Source of the DNA: CAZLAK01 sp964557545
GTDB lineage: Bacteria; Bacillota; Desulfotomaculia; Desulfotomaculales; Pelotomaculaceae
Assembly: GCA_964557545.1 (NCBI GenBank)
Contig: CAZLAK010000003.1
Location: 43,034 to 107,033 of the forward strand
Reading direction: 5' to 3'
Length of the DNA stretch: 64,000 bases
This document shows, one piece after another, positions 62,098 to 64,000 of this stretch. The notes beneath the pieces were generated by a model that saw only the letters and a list, made by a program, of their open reading frames with translations, was not told the origin of the DNA and ran no database searches. The position numbers and the translations under genes were made by a program. Position 1 is the stretch's first letter; the number at the start of each line of letters is the position of its first letter.

Positions 62098-62865
62098 CTA
62101 CCTGAAACTCTCCACCAGTGATTTTATCACCAAGTGCCAGCCGTCGACCATGACAAAGAGCAGGATCTTAAACGGTAGCGAGATCATCACTGGAGGCAGC
62201 ATGAACATACCCATGGACATCAGAATGCTGGCCACCACCATGTCGATTACCAGAAAAGGAACGAACAACAAAAAGCCTATTTCAAAGGCCGTCTTCAGCT
62301 CACTGGTCACAAAGGCCGGCACCGCCACATAAAGCGGCACGTCCTCCGGGCTCTGCGGCCTTTCTATGCCCGACAGATCTACAAAGAGGGCTAAATCCTT
62401 TTCCCTGGTCTGGCGGAGCATAAACTCTTTTAACGGCCTGGCCCCCAGTTCCTGAGCCTGTTCGGTAGTGATCTGGTTCTGCAGGTAGGGCTGGATGGCC
62501 TGCTCGTTAACCTGCCGGTAAGTAGGGGCCATGATAAAGAAGGTCAAAAAGAGGGACAGCCCCACGATGATCTGGTTGGCCGGCGCCTGGTGCACGCCCA
62601 GGGCAGTGCGCAAAAGCGAGAGCACGATGACCAGCCGGGTAAAGGAGGTCATCATCACCAGCACCGCCGGGGCCAATGAGAGCAGGGTGAGCAGCACCAG
62701 GAGCTTAACGCTGTCCACCACCTGCACCGGCCCTTCTGCCGGGCGGATGCTCAAATCTAGCGAGGGCAGCGGCTGCGCCAGACCCCGGCCGGCAAAAACT
62801 AAAAGCAGGATTGCAGATGCGGCCAGCGGCCAGAATCTGCGCCGCCGCGCCTTGCCCGCGCTCAC
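62098..62865 (-). CDS. fliP: Flagellar biosynthesis protein FliP
   Basis: A 255-residue export gate protein with a short N-terminal signal-like segment (AASAILLLVFAGRGLAQ) and four helices. The signatures LSLAPAVLVMMTSFTRLVIVLSLLR and NQIIVGLSLFLTFFIMAP and late SMGMFMLPPVMISLPFKILLFV are present. GTG at 62865 overlaps the fliO stop (GTGA) and has GGAG upstream. The frame is open further upstream through fliO without coding sense. Confidence 0.95.
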   Translation of the reverse strand: MSAGKARRRRFWPLAASAILLLVFAGRGLAQPLPSLDLSIRPAEGPVQVVDSVKLLVLLTLLSLAPAVLVMMTSFTRLVIVLSLLRTALGVHQAPANQIIVGLSLFLTFFIMAPTYRQVNEQAIQPYLQNQITTEQAQELGARPLKEFMLRQTREKDLALFVDLSGIERPQSPEDVPLYVAVPAFVTSELKTAFEIGFLLFVPFLVIDMVVASILMSMGMFMLPPVMISLPFKILLFVMVDGWHLVIKSLVESFR

Positions 62866-63365
62866 TTCTTTACTCCGGTTTTGGGCGCTTTCCTGCCCCA
62901 GCCGGCCGCCGGCCAGCGCCCGCCGGCCGCCTTCTTGGCCGCTTCCCTCAGCCACTGCCCCCACCCCCCGGCCGGAGCAGCAATCAGTCCCGGCCGCCCG
63001 GGTGCCCCTCTTCCCGGCCGCTGCCAGCGGTCCAGCTCCTCCACCGTGCGCGGGGTGATCTCGACTACTCCGGCAGCCCCGCCGGCCTTGGCGTCTTCTG
63101 CCTCCGGCAGTTCGTCCATCTCCTTTATAAGAGTCACTCCGCCATCGTGGCAGGCCAAAAAGTAGTAGCGGCCGCCTAAACTGACCAGGCTTAAATAGGT
63201 CTTGGGACCAATATAAACCTGCTCCAAAACTTTTATCCTCCGGCCGGCCGGCCCTGCCAGGGGGCGCCTGGCCAGACCGAATTTTATGACCAGGTAAGCT
63301 AAACCCAAAACAGCGGGCAGGGCCACAACGAGCCGGACAAGAGCCCACACCAGTTCGCTGCTCAT
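62862..63365 (-). CDS. fliO: Flagellar biosynthesis protein FliO
   Basis: A 167-residue protein with one membrane helix at about 5-28 (VWALVRLVVALPAVLGLAYLVIKFG) and a cytoplasmic domain with RIKVLEQVYIGPKTYLSLVSLGGRYYFLACHDGGVTLI, typical of FliO/FliZ. The last 70 residues are glycine-, proline- and basic-rich. It helps FliP assembly. ATG overlaps the fliN stop. Confidence 0.9.
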   Translation of the reverse strand: MSSELVWALVRLVVALPAVLGLAYLVIKFGLARRPLAGPAGRRIKVLEQVYIGPKTYLSLVSLGGRYYFLACHDGGVTLIKEMDELPEAEDAKAGGAAGVVEITPRTVEELDRWQRPGRGAPGRPGLIAAPAGGWGQWLREAAKKAAGGRWPAAGWGRKAPKTGVKK

Positions 63366-63742
63366 AAAAGACCCTCAGAAAGCCTGACGTGTTGGGGTTC
63401 ATTGATGGCCGTTAAGCGCACGCCAAAGGCATCGTTGATAATGACTACCTCCCCTTTGGCAAAGCGCTGGTCGTTTAAAATCACTTCCACCGCATCGCCC
63501 ACCGGCTTGTCCAGGCGGATAACCGATCCTTCCTCTAAGGCCAGAACCTCTTTCACTTTTAGGGTTGTCTGGCCTAGTTCCACGCTTATCTCCAGCTGGA
63601 CGTCGTCTAAGTGGGACATGCTCGCCCTCACCCCGGGACCGGCTGCCGGCTGAGCCAAGGGTGGAAAACTCACCCGCCGGACCTCATTCCCGCCGCGTCC
63701 GGCACCCGCCAAAAACGCCCTGATTTCTTCTTCCGTCATCAC
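63362..63742 (-). CDS. fliN: Flagellar motor switch FliN-like protein
   Basis: A 126-residue SpoA-domain protein. A flexible start is followed by QLEISVELGQTTLKVKEVLALEEGSVIRLDKPVGDAVEVIL, the FliN fold, and VVIINDAFGVRLTAI. It likely joins the C-ring or serves the export apparatus. A longer FliY with a second SpoA domain lies further down the same strand. The GTG at 63742 and ATG at 63739 are both possible starts. Confidence 0.88.
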   Translation of the reverse strand: MMTEEEIRAFLAGAGRGGNEVRRVSFPPLAQPAAGPGVRASMSHLDDVQLEISVELGQTTLKVKEVLALEEGSVIRLDKPVGDAVEVILNDQRFAKGEVVIINDAFGVRLTAINEPQHVRLSEGLL

Positions 63743-63755
63743 GGCGCATCTCCCC

Positions 63756-64000
63756 TTACTGCACCAGGTAATCGGTAAAATAAACGGCAGTTACCCGGCC
63801 GCTCTCCAGTTGGCCGTTTATCCTGTCCAAAAGCTCGCGCTTTAAGGTGTCCACCGAGCCGGCAGAGCTCACTTCGGCTATAGTTTTTGAGCGCAAAAAG
63901 GTGATGGTGGTGTCCGTAATTTGGTGCTTTTTCTTCTTTATTTCTTCAGACAGTTTTTTATCTTGAGGGTACTCCAGTACAATCTTAACCCTCATGTAGC
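63756..64000 (-). CDS. fliL: Flagellar basal body-associated protein FliL, C-terminal part (partial)
   Basis: The window ends inside this gene. The visible residues (YMRVKIVLEYPQDKKLSEEIK, ITDTTITFLRSKTIAEV, LKRELLDRINGQL, VTAVYFTDYLVQ) match the conserved C-terminal domain of FliL, which links stator and rotor. The reading frame continues without a stop to the edge, so the ATG at 63995 is internal. The N-terminal membrane anchor lies outside. Confidence 0.9.
   Translation of the reverse strand, partial: YMRVKIVLEYPQDKKLSEEIKKKKHQITDTTITFLRSKTIAEVSSAGSVDTLKRELLDRINGQLESGRVTAVYFTDYLVQ

Noticed and set aside
62866..63402. N-terminal extension of the fliP frame
   Set aside because: These codons lie inside fliO in another frame and have shadow-like Gly/Arg content; the GTG at 62865 with a ribosome site is the true start.

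Overview
The window comes from an anaerobic, endospore-forming, flagellated clostridial Firmicute. The Peptococcaceae / Desulfotomaculum-Pelotomaculum-Carboxydothermus type is my best guess, made from gene content only. The reasons are: the Bacillus/Clostridium-style lepA-hemW-hrcA-grpE-dnaK-dnaJ-prmA-rsmE-mtaB-rpsU-yqfC-yqfD-phoH-yqfF-ybeY-dgkA-cdd-era block; sporulation genes (spoIIP, yqfC, yqfD); strong purine-rich ribosome binding sites with very frequent GTG and TTG starts; a FliY/CheC/CheD-type chemotaxis set; and anaerobic acid metabolism genes (glutaconate-type CoA-transferases, ADP-forming acyl-CoA synthetase, OFA-family transporter). An archaeal-type chaperonin inside the hsp70 operon is a trait described in a few thermophilic or syntrophic Clostridia.

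Layout. 1-156: the end of a ubiX gene on the + strand. 202-25992: one long minus-strand housekeeping region. Read in the direction of transcription it holds a holin-like membrane protein, spoIIP, a small secreted or anchored protein, lepA, hemW (with a palindromic terminator), then a SigA-type promoter plus a perfect CIRCE operator driving hrcA, a group III (archaeal-type) chaperonin, grpE, dnaK, dnaJ, followed by prmA, rsmE, mtaB, a HIT protein, rpsU, a Cu(I) ATPase, yqfC, yqfD, phoH, a PgpH-type HD phosphodiesterase, ybeY, a DgkA-PAP2 fusion, cdd, era and a TIM-barrel protein. 26063-29178: rpsT on +, then a xanthine/uracil-type permease, holA and a thiamine-binding-like protein on -.

29261-46850 is an accessory region with mixed strands. 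It contains pcm, a small DMT/SMR-like protein, a DUF47-PiT phosphate uptake pair preceded by Pho-box-like repeats, a gamma carbonic anhydrase, a soluble GAF histidine kinase with a NarL-type regulator, and two divergently oriented paralogous CoA-transferase pairs separated by about 760 AT-rich bases. It continues with a zinc-ribbon protein, an OFA-type MFS transporter with a long, apparently structured leader, a cluster of ADP-forming acyl-CoA synthetase, BioD/DRTGG-like ATPase and an unknown small protein, and two cysteine-rich proteins. CoA activation of carboxylic acids, CoA exchange and acid transport dominate this stretch, which fits fermentation, syntrophy or acid oxidation.

46858-64000: DUF503, a metallophosphoesterase and a large minus-strand flagellar/chemotaxis operon. 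In transcription order it is fliL (cut by the window end), fliN, fliO, fliP, fliQ, fliR, flhB, flhA, flhF, flhG, a PilZ/YcgR-like gene, fliA-type sigma factor, two hook/rod genes, cheD, cheR, cheC, cheY, fliM, fliY. Most neighbours overlap by a few bases. No rRNA, tRNA, CRISPR array or insertion sequence was found.
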